Assembly (NCBI GenBank): GCA_017447745.1
Contig: JAFSMW010000185.1
Span: forward strand, 1 to 54,124
Source of the DNA: Thermoguttaceae bacterium
GTDB taxonomy: Bacteria > Planctomycetota > Planctomycetia > Pirellulales > Thermoguttaceae
Direction of reading: 5' to 3'
Length of the DNA: 54,124 bases
Shown: positions 36,873-45,537 of the stretch, piece by piece
How the letters are laid out: the number at the start of each line of letters is the position of its first letter
Position numbering within the stretch: position 1 is the first letter of the stretch
Position numbers and translations under genes: made by a program
Notes under the pieces: model-generated
Told to the model about the DNA's origin: nothing
The model's database searches: none
The model's input: the letters and a program-made list of their open reading frames with translations, nothing else

Positions 36873-36901
36873 ATTATAACATCGCCAATAGAAATTGTCA
36901 A
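36873..36901 (-). promoter_or_regulatory. Consensus sigma-70 promoter of the caspase operon
   Basis: On the minus strand TTGACA is followed by exactly 17 bases and TATAAT, with an extended -10 (TGTTATAAT). This is a complete match to the consensus. The predicted transcript would start near 36866, leaving a leader of about 40 bases before the caspase ATG. Such a strong promoter points to high constitutive expression unless a repressor acts. Confidence 0.85.
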
Positions 36902-36950
36902 CAACTTCCAGAGTATTAATACGTATTTTCTTACAAATTGTAACCGGGTA

Positions 36951-36978
36951 TTGGAAAAAAAACGAAAAGCGGTAAAAT
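36951..36978 (+). promoter_or_regulatory. Putative promoter of mutY
   Basis: TTGGAA, a 16-base spacer and TAAAAT lie 23 bases before the mutY ATG. It faces away from the caspase promoter, so the two are divergent. Confidence 0.4.
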
Positions 36979-37000
36979 AAAAGACAATAGAAGCTCAATC

Positions 37001-38083
37001 ATGCCCAATTCCATTCAATCCCTGCAGAAAGCTCTCTTGACGTGGTACGACGCCAACGCGCGGTCGCTGCCGTGGAAGGAGAACGTAACTCCATATCGGG
37101 TTTGGATAAGCGAAGTCATGCTGCAGCAAACGCAAGTCGGGACGGTTTTGGACGCCTATTTTGAACGGTTCATGAGTCGGTTCCCGGACGTTGCGTCTTT
37201 GGCGGCGGAGGAGGAACAGGAAGTCCTCAAGTACTGGGAAGGTTTGGGATACTATTCCCGCGCGCGAAACCTGCATAAAGCCGCCAGGGCGATTGTAGAA
37301 CGCTTCGACGGCGCTTTTCCCCGCGACGTCAAAGAGATTGAATCCCTGCCGGGGATTGGACGATACACCGCCGGGGCGATTGCGTCGATCGCGTTTAACG
37401 ATCCCGTCCCGATACTGGAAGCGAACACGATTCGCATTCATGCCCGGCTGACCGATTTGGAAAGCCCGGTTGACGAGAAGTTCGCTCAGGAACTGCTTTG
37501 GGAGGAAGCGCGCCGATGGGTGGAAACGCCCAAACGCAGTTCCAGCATAACGCCCGGGCGGGTCAATCAGGCGTTGATGCAGTTTGGTCAGCAGGTTTGT
37601 AAAAAACGACCGCTGTGCGAGAGCTGCCCGCTGGCGGATGCCTGTCTGGCGCGAAAGTCCGGACGCGAGAATTTGATTCCCGTTGCCAAGCCGAAGCCGG
37701 AGACGATTTACTGGCGTCACGCCGCCGTTGTCGTTTATAATCGCAAGGGGGAGATTTACCTCCGTCAGCGTCAGGAGAAAGAGCATTGGGCGGGGTTGTG
37801 GGACTTCCCCCGCGTCGACGCCGACGAGTCCGATTCCCCGGCGGCGCTGGAATCCCGCATTCGTCAGTCGTTTGGTTTGACCGTCAAGCTGGAATCCGAA
37901 CCGTTTATGAGTTTCCATCATCAAGTAACCAATCACAAAATCGAATTGGTCTGCTATAAGGCAGAGCAAGCCAAATCGACCAAAAGCTCAGACGTTACAT
38001 TTGCCTGGGTTGCTCCTGCGGAATTGTCCGAATATCCGCTCAGTTCCCCCGGCAGACGAATTGCAAATAAACTGAATTCATAA
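37001..38083 (+). CDS. mutY: A/G-specific adenine glycosylase MutY-like
   Basis: The enzyme excises adenine from 8-oxoG:A pairs. The 360-residue protein has the HhH-GPD core: WISEVMLQQTQV with the catalytic Glu38, LPGIGRYTAGAI as hairpin, and a C-terminal NUDIX-like domain (GLWDFPRVDA, FHHQVTNHKIE). Two deviations are visible. The residue matching the essential Asp of PILDGNV is Glu (PILEANT, Glu140). The cluster cysteines are spaced C-x5-C-x2-C-x5-C (200, 206, 209, 215) instead of the usual C-x6-C-x2-C-x5-C. It may still be active, or may be a specialised branch. It is the first gene of a plus-strand pair; the SGNH gene follows after 28 bases. Confidence 0.88.
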   Translation: MPNSIQSLQKALLTWYDANARSLPWKENVTPYRVWISEVMLQQTQVGTVLDAYFERFMSRFPDVASLAAEEEQEVLKYWEGLGYYSRARNLHKAARAIVERFDGAFPRDVKEIESLPGIGRYTAGAIASIAFNDPVPILEANTIRIHARLTDLESPVDEKFAQELLWEEARRWVETPKRSSSITPGRVNQALMQFGQQVCKKRPLCESCPLADACLARKSGRENLIPVAKPKPETIYWRHAAVVVYNRKGEIYLRQRQEKEHWAGLWDFPRVDADESDSPAALESRIRQSFGLTVKLESEPFMSFHHQVTNHKIELVCYKAEQAKSTKSSDVTFAWVAPAELSEYPLSSPGRRIANKLNS

Positions 38084-38111
38084 ACCATAAACTTGTAACA
38101 CTCACTTTACC

Positions 38112-39632
38112 ATGAAACGAATCCTTTTATTCCTTGCGTTGTTAATTATTCCCGCTGCCGCGTTTGCGGAACGCATTGTCGTCGTCGGAGACAGCATTAC
38201 GGGTCATTCCATGAACTTGCCGTGCGGTTATACGCACCGAGTCCGTCTCGCTTTGCAGGAAGCGGGCGTAACAGACGTCGAATTCGTCCCCCTGGGAGGG
38301 AGCGGTCAGACGGTTTCGTCCTGGCGCGGCATCGTCGATTACTCATACGAACATCGTCAGCGGCTGGACATTCCCGACATCTACGTTAAAGACGAGTTCG
38401 ACAAAGGCGCCGATACGATTCTGATTTTTCTCGGCATGAACGACGCCCATTGCCCATCGATTTCCAACGCTGATAACTGTTACGACGTCTGGAAAGAGGA
38501 ATTTCAGGACTTGATTAACAAAGTCAAGGCGCGCTGTCCGTATAAAAAGCTGATTCTGTCCGCGCCCACCATGCTGACGGAATCGCCGTACGACTTCAAA
38601 AATCTGCAAATGGATAAAATGGAATCCATCGTTCGTCAGCTGGCGAAAGAGAACGGCGCGACCGTCTGCGAGATTCGCCGCGACTTCAAAGCCGCCGTCG
38701 AAAACGCTCGAAAGCAGGACGTCGAATACCGCGTTATTCGAGACTACGTTCACCCGCGGGAGCTGGGGCACGACGTTATGACCGTCGCTATTCTCCGCGC
38801 TATCGGGCAGGACAAGGCGGCGGACATGTATCTGGAAAAGCATTGCAGCGAATACCAGAAGGATTTCCAAAAGCCCGGCATGAGCCTGTACGTCGTTTCG
38901 CCCGCTCCGATTGGCAAGGCGATTATTCGCGGCTGCCTTCGCGGCGCCGATAAATCTCAGCTTGCCGTCGACGCCCCGGAAGGGTACAAAGTCGACAAGA
39001 TTGAACTCGGCAAGGGCGAAGAGTTCACGATTTATCTTTCCGGTTCCTCTGAAGAACTCACTACGTACGTAACTGTCAAGGCGGGAGACATTGTCAGAAA
39101 AGTCAAACTCAACGCCCCGTACCGTCTGGCGATGGGGTTCTACATTCCCCCGTTTGGGAATGAAGCCCAGTTCAACAAAGACGCCGCTGTTACACAAATC
39201 GACAAAGACGTTCTGGACGGCAAAAACCCGCTGGAATCGACCGTTGACGGCAAACCGGTGGAATGGTTCAGCTTCTTCCCGTCCGTAGACTATACCGGCG
39301 GCGACGACCCCAACAACATCGATTTTTACGCCGTCGACAACTGTTACGGATTTGAAGGCGCGTATTTCGTTCGCGAGGTTTACAGCCCCGAAGAGCAAAA
39401 AGTCCGCGTCGACTTCGCCGCCAATTGCTACAGCGCCAACGAGATGGTAACGCTGTACTGCAATCAGGATCGCGTTTACGAACATTTTTTCTCCCGCGGC
39501 GGAAAGACGACCGACTCAACCGAGATTACCCTCAAAAAAGGCTGGAATCGAATCGTCGGCAGAACGACCCATACGACCTGGCAATGGGTCATTTCTGTCA
39601 GCTTTAACGGAAACGGTTTGAAATACAGATAG
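38112..39632 (+). CDS. Exported SGNH/GDSL hydrolase
   Basis: The 506-residue protein has a signal peptide of about 19 residues (LLFLALLIIPAAAFA). The SGNH core follows: block I VVVGDSITG with Ser28, block II VPLGGSG, block III LIFLGMNDAH, and block V DYVHPRELGHDVM with the His. The C-terminal half (about 260-506) is beta-rich with WFSFFPSVDY and HTTWQWVISVSFNGNG. Family members are esterases or acetylesterases of carbohydrate or lipid; the substrate is not evident. The stop TAG sits at the edge of a heptamer tract. Confidence 0.85.
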   Translation: MKRILLFLALLIIPAAAFAERIVVVGDSITGHSMNLPCGYTHRVRLALQEAGVTDVEFVPLGGSGQTVSSWRGIVDYSYEHRQRLDIPDIYVKDEFDKGADTILIFLGMNDAHCPSISNADNCYDVWKEEFQDLINKVKARCPYKKLILSAPTMLTESPYDFKNLQMDKMESIVRQLAKENGATVCEIRRDFKAAVENARKQDVEYRVIRDYVHPRELGHDVMTVAILRAIGQDKAADMYLEKHCSEYQKDFQKPGMSLYVVSPAPIGKAIIRGCLRGADKSQLAVDAPEGYKVDKIELGKGEEFTIYLSGSSEELTTYVTVKAGDIVRKVKLNAPYRLAMGFYIPPFGNEAQFNKDAAVTQIDKDVLDGKNPLESTVDGKPVEWFSFFPSVDYTGGDDPNNIDFYAVDNCYGFEGAYFVREVYSPEEQKVRVDFAANCYSANEMVTLYCNQDRVYEHFFSRGGKTTDSTEITLKKGWNRIVGRTTHTTWQWVISVSFNGNGLKYR

Positions 39633-39793
39633 GCAGTAGGCAGTAGGCAATAGTGTTCGCCTTCGGCGAATTTAAAACTATTGTCTGCTTCCTACTGCAT
39701 GTTGTCTATATCCTTTTTTCCAGCCGCCTACATCCTTTTCCTGTTGCCTATATCCCTTTTCCTACTGCCTATTGCCTACTGCCTACTGCCTAA
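39631..39793. repeat. Heptamer tandem repeat region
   Basis: At 39631-39653 the units are AGGCAGT/AGGCAAT. At 39761-39793 the complementary GCCTACT/GCCTATT family appears. The stretch between is composed of degenerate TATCCCTTTTCC and CTGTTGCC units. The two arms could form a hairpin between the SGNH gene and fmt. Confidence 0.85.
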
Positions 39794-39796
39794 AAT

Positions 39797-40765
39797 ATGA
39801 GAATCGTCATGATGGGCTGCGGCCCCTTTGCCGTACCGGTTTTTCGCGCTTTGGCGCAGAGTAAAAAGCACGACGTCGTTTTGCTTGTCAGCCAGCCGCC
39901 GCGCGAGATTAAAGGACGCGTTCAGCCGGAATCCCCGATGGTTACAACCGCCAAAGAGCTGGGCGTTCCCGTCTGGACGCCTGACCGGATTAACAACCAC
40001 GTCGAAGAGCTTCGCGCCTATAATCCCGATATTTTGGTCGTCTGCGACTTCGGGCAGATTCTTTCTCCCGACGTCCTCGCCAGCGCGAAGTTTGGGGGAT
40101 TGAACCTGCATGGGTCGCTGCTGCCGAAGTACCGCGGCGCCGCGCCGATTAACTGGGCGATTCTCAAAGGCGAGACGAAACTTGGCGTAACGGTAATTCA
40201 CCTAACGCCTCAGCTGGACGCCGGACCGGTGGTCTGTCAGGCGTCAATGGACGTTTCCGCTGACCAGACCGCTCAAGACGTCGAACCGCTTCTGGCGCAG
40301 CTGGGCGCGCCGCTGATCGAGAACGTTCTGGACGCTCTGGAGAACGGGACATGCTGCTGTCAAGTGCAATTGGAAGGCGAAGCGACTCGCGCCCCGAAGC
40401 TGAAAAAGTGTGACGGAAAAATCGACTGGACGAAATCCGCCGTGGAAATTCGAGACTTGTATCGCGCTCTGGAACCGTGGCCGCAGACGCATTTCTTCTG
40501 GAATCGCAAGCCGGGAGTCGAGCCGGTCAATCCGAACAATCTGCTGCGGCTCATTCCCCGTTCCATTCCGCAGGTTTTAGACATTCCCGTTGCCGTCGCC
40601 GTTGCCGACCCGGGCACGGTTTTGGAAGCCTCAGACCGTCTTGTCGTTCAAACCAGCAACGGTCAGGTCGCCTTTACCTGCATTCAGCCGGCAGGCAAGA
40701 AGTGCATGGACATTCCCTCCTTCTGCCGCGGCTACGGACTCAAACCGCTGGATAAACTAGAGTAG
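39797..40765 (+). CDS. fmt: Methionyl-tRNA formyltransferase
   Basis: The enzyme formylates initiator Met-tRNA. The 322-residue protein has the Rossmann start MRIVMMGCGPFAVPVFRAL. The catalytic region follows: LNLHGSLLPKYRGAAPINW (Asn, His) and LDAGPVV (Asp). The C-terminal OB-like domain (RAPKLKKCDGKIDW, RALEPWPQTHF) binds tRNA. Length is typical. No def gene is adjacent. Confidence 0.94.
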   Translation: MRIVMMGCGPFAVPVFRALAQSKKHDVVLLVSQPPREIKGRVQPESPMVTTAKELGVPVWTPDRINNHVEELRAYNPDILVVCDFGQILSPDVLASAKFGGLNLHGSLLPKYRGAAPINWAILKGETKLGVTVIHLTPQLDAGPVVCQASMDVSADQTAQDVEPLLAQLGAPLIENVLDALENGTCCCQVQLEGEATRAPKLKKCDGKIDWTKSAVEIRDLYRALEPWPQTHFFWNRKPGVEPVNPNNLLRLIPRSIPQVLDIPVAVAVADPGTVLEASDRLVVQTSNGQVAFTCIQPAGKKCMDIPSFCRGYGLKPLDKLE

Positions 40766-40776
40766 CGAGAACTTAA

Positions 40777-40823
40777 TTCTATTCCCTATTCCCTACTCCC
40801 TGTTCCCCATTCCCCATTCCCTA
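40777..40823. repeat. Heptamer tandem repeat (ATTCCCT/ATTCCCC)
   Basis: About six 7-base units (ATTCCCT, ATTCCCT, ACTCCCT, GTTCCCC, ATTCCCC, ATTCCCT) lie just before the methyltransferase ATG at 40829. Confidence 0.85.
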
Positions 40824-40828
40824 ATTAC

Positions 40829-41671
40829 ATGGACTATCAACTGCTTGATTTCGGAAACGGACGGAAACTGGAACGGTTCGGCGAGTTCATTCTCGACCGT
40901 CCTGCGCCGGCGGTGCAGGCGTATAAAAAGAATCGTCCGAAACTCTGGAGTCAGGCGCATTCCAAATTCTTTCGGGAAAAAGACCTCAAAGGGAAATGGG
41001 TTGACCGCGTTCCGTTTCCCAACTCGTGGAACGTTTGTATTAACGGACTAACGTTCAGTCTGAAAAGAACGCCGGTTGGTCATCTTGGCGTGTTCGTCGA
41101 ACAGACGGACAACTGGAACTGGCTGACAAGTGTTACAAAACCGGGCATGAAGGTTTTGAATCTGTTCGCCTATACCGGCGGGTCGTCGATTGCCCCGGCG
41201 CTGGCGGATTCGTCGGTGGTTGTCAGTCACGTTGATTCCGCCGCCAACACAGTTCAATGGGCAAGAATTAACGGTCAGCTGACAGAACAGGCGACAGGGA
41301 AAAAGCTGTCGATCCGTTGGCTGACAGAGGACGCGGAGCGCTTTGTTTTACGAGAACTCAAACGGGGAAACGCCTATGACGCTTTTATTCTCGACCCGCC
41401 CAGTTACGGTCACGGAGCAAAAGGAGAAATCTGGAAAATCGCTGACGCTCTGCCGCGCTTGCTTGACGAGTGCATGGAACTAACCGGTGGCGCGCCGGAA
41501 TACGCTCTTTTAACGGCGCATACGCCGGAATTCCCCGCGGAGGAACTGGCGCGTCTTTTGGAACAGCGTTTGCCGGGCGGCTATCGATTCGAGTCCGGCG
41601 CGATGCGTCCGTACAGCGTCGATCTGCCGCCAATGCCCTACGGGGAATTCGTTCGGGTTGTTAAGCGTTAA
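40829..41671 (+). CDS. RlmI-like class I SAM methyltransferase
   Basis: The 280-residue protein has an Rossmann-type methyltransferase core. Motif I is LNLFAYTGGSS, motif II the DSAANTVQWAR acid, and motif IV DPPSYGHGAKGE. The N-terminus (DYQLLDFGNGRKLERF) lacks the PUA domain of true RlmI. It resembles COG1092-type rRNA cytosine-C5 or related RNA methyltransferases; the substrate is uncertain. It ends seven bases before the stop of the convergent Tat-protein gene. Confidence 0.8.
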   Translation: MDYQLLDFGNGRKLERFGEFILDRPAPAVQAYKKNRPKLWSQAHSKFFREKDLKGKWVDRVPFPNSWNVCINGLTFSLKRTPVGHLGVFVEQTDNWNWLTSVTKPGMKVLNLFAYTGGSSIAPALADSSVVVSHVDSAANTVQWARINGQLTEQATGKKLSIRWLTEDAERFVLRELKRGNAYDAFILDPPSYGHGAKGEIWKIADALPRLLDECMELTGGAPEYALLTAHTPEFPAEELARLLEQRLPGGYRFESGAMRPYSVDLPPMPYGEFVRVVKR

Positions 41672-41678
41672 AAAGTCG

Positions 41679-42704
41679 TTACGCGTTAAAAGCGTCCAAC
41701 AGCGTCTGACGGCATTTCGGCAGCGCGGTCATGGCGGATTCTTTGCCTTCAAATTCAACGGAAATGTAACCCTTGAAGTTTGCCTTTCGGAGAATCTGAG
41801 CGATGCGGTTATAGTCCATGTCGAGCGTGTAATAAATCCCGCCGCCGTAATAGAATTTGGCGTGAACGAAACAGGCTTTTGCCGCTAACGCTTCCATCTG
41901 TTCGTAACGGTCGTCGTCGAGCAGGTTGCCGGTGTCGAGAATAATTCTCATCCAGGGGGAGTCAATCTCGTTGACAATCTTCAATGCGCCTTCCGCCCGG
42001 CGAGCCAATCCCCAATGGTTTTCCAAGCCGAGAATAACGCCGCACTTTTCCGCAACCGGCAAGCATTTTTCCAAGCTGTCGATAACCCACGGGAAACCGT
42101 CTTCATCTTTGTAGCCTTCCAGAGCCGGCTCGATGCCCTTGTGATTCATCAAATCCATAAAGGACTTTGACGTTCCCCAGCGACCGGTGTTGACTCGCAA
42201 GACGGGAATTCCCAACGCGTAAGCGGATTCAATACCAGCAATGGTCGTTTTGATGTTCTTTTCTCGAAAATCTTCGCGAGGGTCGAGAAAGCTCTGATGA
42301 GTCGCGTATCCGCACAGAGAAATGCCGTTTTGAAAAGCGTACTTCTTCAGATTGCGAAGATAGTCTGGATTCGTTTCGTACGTTTGAAACATCTGTCCGC
42401 CGCCGGGAACGACAGAGGACGTGATCTTGCCCGCCTTCGGGTTGAGATACATCTGCTTTTCGAGGATTTCCAGCCCTTCAAAGCCCATCTGAGAAGCCCA
42501 ATCGATACACTGTTCCATCGTCGGGGCGTCTTCCGAAACCCAGTAGGAGTACGAAGACACGACAATCGGGTTGACGTACTTCGATTTAACTTCAGTCTTT
42601 TCTTCCGCCGGGGCGTCGTCCGCAAACGCCGCTCCAGACAACGCCGACATCGCCGCGCCAACGCCTGCGGCAGTCATGCTTTTTAATGCTGTTCGTCGAT
42701 TCAT
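41679..42704 (-). CDS. Tat-exported TIM-barrel sugar isomerase/epimerase-like protein
   Basis: The 341-residue protein starts with a Tat signal (MNRRTALKSMTAAGVGAAMS, end AFA). The rest is an AP-endonuclease-2/xylose-isomerase-like TIM barrel: GFEGLEILEKQMYLNP, VLRVNTGRWG, CGVILGLENHWGL with the metal Glu/His, MRIILDTGNLLDD, KAYISVEFEGKE-like end. Members act on sugars or inositols. I choose the ATG at 42704: it follows GAGGAAGAG at good spacing, while the upstream TTG at 42722 overlaps that site. Convergent with the methyltransferase gene. Confidence 0.85.
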   Translation of the reverse strand: MNRRTALKSMTAAGVGAAMSALSGAAFADDAPAEEKTEVKSKYVNPIVVSSYSYWVSEDAPTMEQCIDWASQMGFEGLEILEKQMYLNPKAGKITSSVVPGGGQMFQTYETNPDYLRNLKKYAFQNGISLCGYATHQSFLDPREDFREKNIKTTIAGIESAYALGIPVLRVNTGRWGTSKSFMDLMNHKGIEPALEGYKDEDGFPWVIDSLEKCLPVAEKCGVILGLENHWGLARRAEGALKIVNEIDSPWMRIILDTGNLLDDDRYEQMEALAAKACFVHAKFYYGGGIYYTLDMDYNRIAQILRKANFKGYISVEFEGKESAMTALPKCRQTLLDAFNA

Positions 42705-42837
42705 GATTAAACTCTTCCTCAAGAGAAATAAGTTAAATTTATTGTCTATACCAGATGAATTTAATTATATTCTCAAAAATTATTAATTTCAAGAGTCTCG
42801 GAGAAGAAAAATCGTAAAAAAACAGAAATTGAATATG

Positions 42838-42965
42838 TTTAATTTTGATACACGTGTTCAATTTTGCTGTATCAAAATTAAACAGACGTAAAAGTAACGC
42901 TTGAAATTACTTTTACGTCTGTTCGGTCGGAAGCTGTATTACGTGTTTTTTCGAGTTCGTAATAC
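42838..42965. repeat. Cluster of three consecutive hairpins
   Basis: First, a 15-bp perfect stem TTTAATTTTGATACA with a 15-base loop (42838-42882). Second, a 16-bp perfect stem ACAGACGTAAAAGTAA with a 9-base loop (42882-42922). Third, an 8-bp stem GTATTACG (42936-42965). The first two share a base at 42882. The order and tightness suggest a structured RNA or protein-binding region. Confidence 0.8.
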
Positions 42966-43034
42966 GGTAACTCTATATTCAACCGGAGTTTACGTTCTCG
43001 TTATCCATAAACGCCAGGTGGAATCCGGAGGACG

Positions 43035-43082
43035 CCAAAAAATCCCCGACGGAACTTGGGGGAGAAACCGCCGGGGATCGAG
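43035..43082 (-). terminator. Probable rsmD terminator
   Basis: On the minus strand an 11-bp stem with one mismatch (ATCCCCGGCGG and CCGTCGGGGAT) is followed by TTTTTTGG. It lies about 140 bases past the rsmD stop. Confidence 0.7.
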
Positions 43083-43222
43083 GGGGGTGACATTGCTTAA
43101 AAATTGTAAACTCGGCGGTCGAAAGGAGCGACGACGCGCCGAAAAATGACAAGAAAGAAGAAACGGAAGAAACTTCAATCTTGTCGTTTACATTTAATAT
43201 GCAAATTTTGTGCCAAAGAATA

Positions 43223-43873
43223 TTATTTTTTTATCAACCCGACAACAGCAGGCGGATAGGCGCGAATATCCCAGTCGGAATCGGGAGTAAGCGCCTTGAC
43301 GTTTTCCCAGTCAAAACGCTGGTCGGATTCGACCACAAACAGACTTCCCGCCGGCGCCTGCTCCAGCAAAGAGCTGATCAGTCCTGATAAATCGTCCCAA
43401 CGACTTATGAAAAACTCGTATGGCGGACAGACAAAAACCGCCCACGGGACGTCCTGTGGCAAGGCGGCTCGCTTCTTATTCCAGATGAAAACGTTGCCTG
43501 TATGGAGGTTTACGACGTCTGCCAGTCCCAGCGTTTCGATGTTCTTTTTAATCGTTTTAGCCGTTGGAAAGTGCATCTCGACAATCTGACCGCCAATGGC
43601 GCCGCGGCTTATCGCTTCCAAACAAACTGCGCCGGTTCCGCCGAACAAGTCCAGGACAAATTTCCCCTTGACGTCCGTTCCAACCAGATTGAATACGGAT
43701 TCCCGAACGCGGTCTTTCATGGGTCTGACGCGCATGTCGCCGGCGTATTCCAGCTTTCGGCCTCGAAACGTTCCGCCGATTATTCTCAAGCCAACGGAAT
43801 CGACCATAACGCCAGCCAGATTTTTACCGGATTTTTTTGTCTTCTCTGATTTTTTTTCGAATTTTTGACTCAT
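43223..43873 (-). CDS. rsmD: 16S rRNA (guanine966-N2) methyltransferase RsmD-like
   Basis: The 216-residue protein has the RsmD order: RIIGGTFRGRKLEYAG, VRPMKDRVRESVFNLVG, then SAM motif I DLFGGTGAVCLEAISRGA. Motif IV, which in the family is D/N-P-P-F/Y, here reads VCPPYEFF, with Cys149 in place of Asp. A Ser- or Cys-containing variant would be unusual for a base-methyltransferase of this class. The first 22 residues are a Lys-rich extension. The rest fits the family in length. Confidence 0.85.
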   Translation of the reverse strand: MSQKFEKKSEKTKKSGKNLAGVMVDSVGLRIIGGTFRGRKLEYAGDMRVRPMKDRVRESVFNLVGTDVKGKFVLDLFGGTGAVCLEAISRGAIGGQIVEMHFPTAKTIKKNIETLGLADVVNLHTGNVFIWNKKRAALPQDVPWAVFVCPPYEFFISRWDDLSGLISSLLEQAPAGSLFVVESDQRFDWENVKALTPDSDWDIRAYPPAVVGLIKK

Positions 43874-44004
43874 TTGATAAAATCGCGCTTTTCTTTATTG
43901 GAGAAATTTGGTAAAATACAGGGGCAAATCCGGATGTACGGTTTGCATAAAATTAACGTGTGGCGTTAGCCGCCTTTCGTTAGTTTATGGTGATAGCTAT
44001 TTAT

Positions 44005-44013
44005 ATTATAGCA
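44005..44013 (-). promoter_or_regulatory. Extended -10 promoter element for rsmD
   Basis: On the minus strand TATGCTATAATA matches the extended -10 (TGnTATAAT), about 130 bases before the rsmD ATG. The same form is seen upstream of the PEP-CTERM gene. Confidence 0.4.
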
Positions 44014-44072
44014 TATTTAAAAGAAATTCCTAACCCCCAACGACTTCGGATTAGAAAAAGGAACCCAAAACC

Positions 44073-45314
44073 ATGAGATTTTTTAGTTTAATCCTTACTG
44101 TTACGCTCCTTTGCAGCGTCAGCTTTGGACAGCAGACAACAACTCCTGCAACTTCATCGCCTTCGCCCGCATTAACTGGGGCAAACCCCGACGCCGGTCC
44201 AGCTACGAAAGAATTTTACAATCTGGTTGAGAAAATTCAAACGTACGCTAATCAGATGAACAGCAGATTGAAGAAGTTGTACGACGAGTACCCCAAGGCT
44301 TCTGAAGCTCGTAAAAAAGAGATCGCTGCTGAAGGTCAAAAATTGATCAATGATTTTGAGAGATTTCAAGCGCCTTTGGTTGGCGCTGCCAAAGCAGCAT
44401 TTAAAGAAGCCCCCAACAAAGACGAGGTCATTAAAGAAATCCTGCGAAGCAATTTGGGCATGCTCATCAACAGAGACGATTATGAAAAAGCTCTCGTAGA
44501 ATGCAACGATCTTCTTCGTCTTGGTTGGGCTGAACAACAGGAAATTTATGAAATGGCTGCATTTGCGGCATTCTTTTCCAACAGCTTTACTAACGCTGAA
44601 GTGGCAATTGCCAACGCAAAGAAACTGGCTCAAGTCGCTCTTGATCGCGCTAAAAAACAAGGCAAAACTCAAGCGCAAATCAATAAAGAGGGCATTGGAA
44701 AAGTTCATCAGGGCTTTGAGGAACTGGAAAAAGATCTCCCTTATTACAAAGCGGCATGGGCAAAAGAAAAAGCTCTGCGTCAAGCCAGCGCTCAAGCCAA
44801 AGACTGCCCCATCGTTAGACTGCAAACCACCGCTGGCGACATGACCATTGAACTGTTCGCCAATGAAGCCCCCAATACCGTTGCCAACTTCATTGAACTG
44901 GTAAACAAAGGGTTTTATAACGGTTTGACGTTCCACCGCGTTATCCAGTCGTTTATGGCTCAAGGCGGCGATCCAAACGGCAACGGAACCGGCGGCCCTG
45001 GATATTGCATTCCCTGCGAAGTTGACAACCCCAACGCTCGCATTCATTTCCGCGGTACGCTCTCAATGGCTCACGCTGGAAAGGACACTGGAGGAAGTCA
45101 ATTCTTCATTACATTCCGTCCTACTAAATGGCTGGATGGCAAACACACCGTATTCGGTCGCGTTAATACCGGTTTAGACGTTCTGGCAAAGATTGCCCGA
45201 AATCCCGAAACCGGAGTTGAACCTACGAGAATTATCAAAGCTGAAGTTGTTTACATGCCGCCTCAGCTTAAACTCCCGCCGGTTAAAAAGCTCCCGGAAA
45301 AAAAGCTTCCGTAA
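44073..45314 (+). CDS. Exported cyclophilin-type peptidyl-prolyl isomerase
   Basis: The 413-residue protein has a short signal peptide ([14 protein letters not shown]). A helical segment at about residues 40-240 looks like a TPR-free coiled region ([20 protein letters not shown]). The cyclophilin domain follows at about 250-395: [40 protein letters not shown] (with the Arg and Phe of the active site), [20 protein letters not shown] and [13 protein letters not shown]. The tail is Pro/Lys-rich. It assists folding in the periplasm. The ATG follows AAAAAGGA. A terminator follows the gene. Confidence 0.92.
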   Translation: MRFFSLILTVTLLCSVSFGQQTTTPATSSPSPALTGANPDAGPATKEFYNLVEKIQTYANQMNSRLKKLYDEYPKASEARKKEIAAEGQKLINDFERFQAPLVGAAKAAFKEAPNKDEVIKEILRSNLGMLINRDDYEKALVECNDLLRLGWAEQQEIYEMAAFAAFFSNSFTNAEVAIANAKKLAQVALDRAKKQGKTQAQINKEGIGKVHQGFEELEKDLPYYKAAWAKEKALRQASAQAKDCPIVRLQTTAGDMTIELFANEAPNTVANFIELVNKGFYNGLTFHRVIQSFMAQGGDPNGNGTGGPGYCIPCEVDNPNARIHFRGTLSMAHAGKDTGGSQFFITFRPTKWLDGKHTVFGRVNTGLDVLAKIARNPETGVEPTRIIKAEVVYMPPQLKLPPVKKLPEKKLP

Positions 45315-45405
45315 TAAATCCGTAAGAAAAATGGACGCGCTACAAAACTGATTTCACAGTTACAGCGTCCCTGTTGCTAACAGCAGATTTTAGTATTCTA
45401 TTTCA

Positions 45406-45440
45406 GACAAAGCCTCCTTGCGGGGGGGCTTGTCTTTTTT
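45406..45440 (+). terminator. Terminator of the cyclophilin gene
   Basis: GACAAAGCCTCC and GGGGGGCTTGTC pair with one bulge and are followed by TTTTTT, 92 bases past the stop. Confidence 0.75.
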
Positions 45441-45537
45441 ACAATTTGTAGTTAAATAGAATTATATTTTATAGGGATTTATTTTCTCTATTTTAGATTT
45501 ACGCCTTACCCTCCCCCCTTCAGATCAGGTTTGATTT

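Larger units (their letters stand above)
42705..43222. other. Noncoding region with stacked hairpins
   Basis: About 500 bases between the Tat-protein start and the rsmD stop hold no convincing gene. Instead there are at least three perfect or near-perfect hairpins in a row (42838-42882, 42882-42922, 42936-42965) and a terminator hairpin at 43035-43082. The rest is AT-rich. Confidence 0.7.

Noticed and set aside
42901-43149. 82-residue frame in the hairpin cluster
   Set aside because: It spans the terminator hairpins and lacks similarity to any family.
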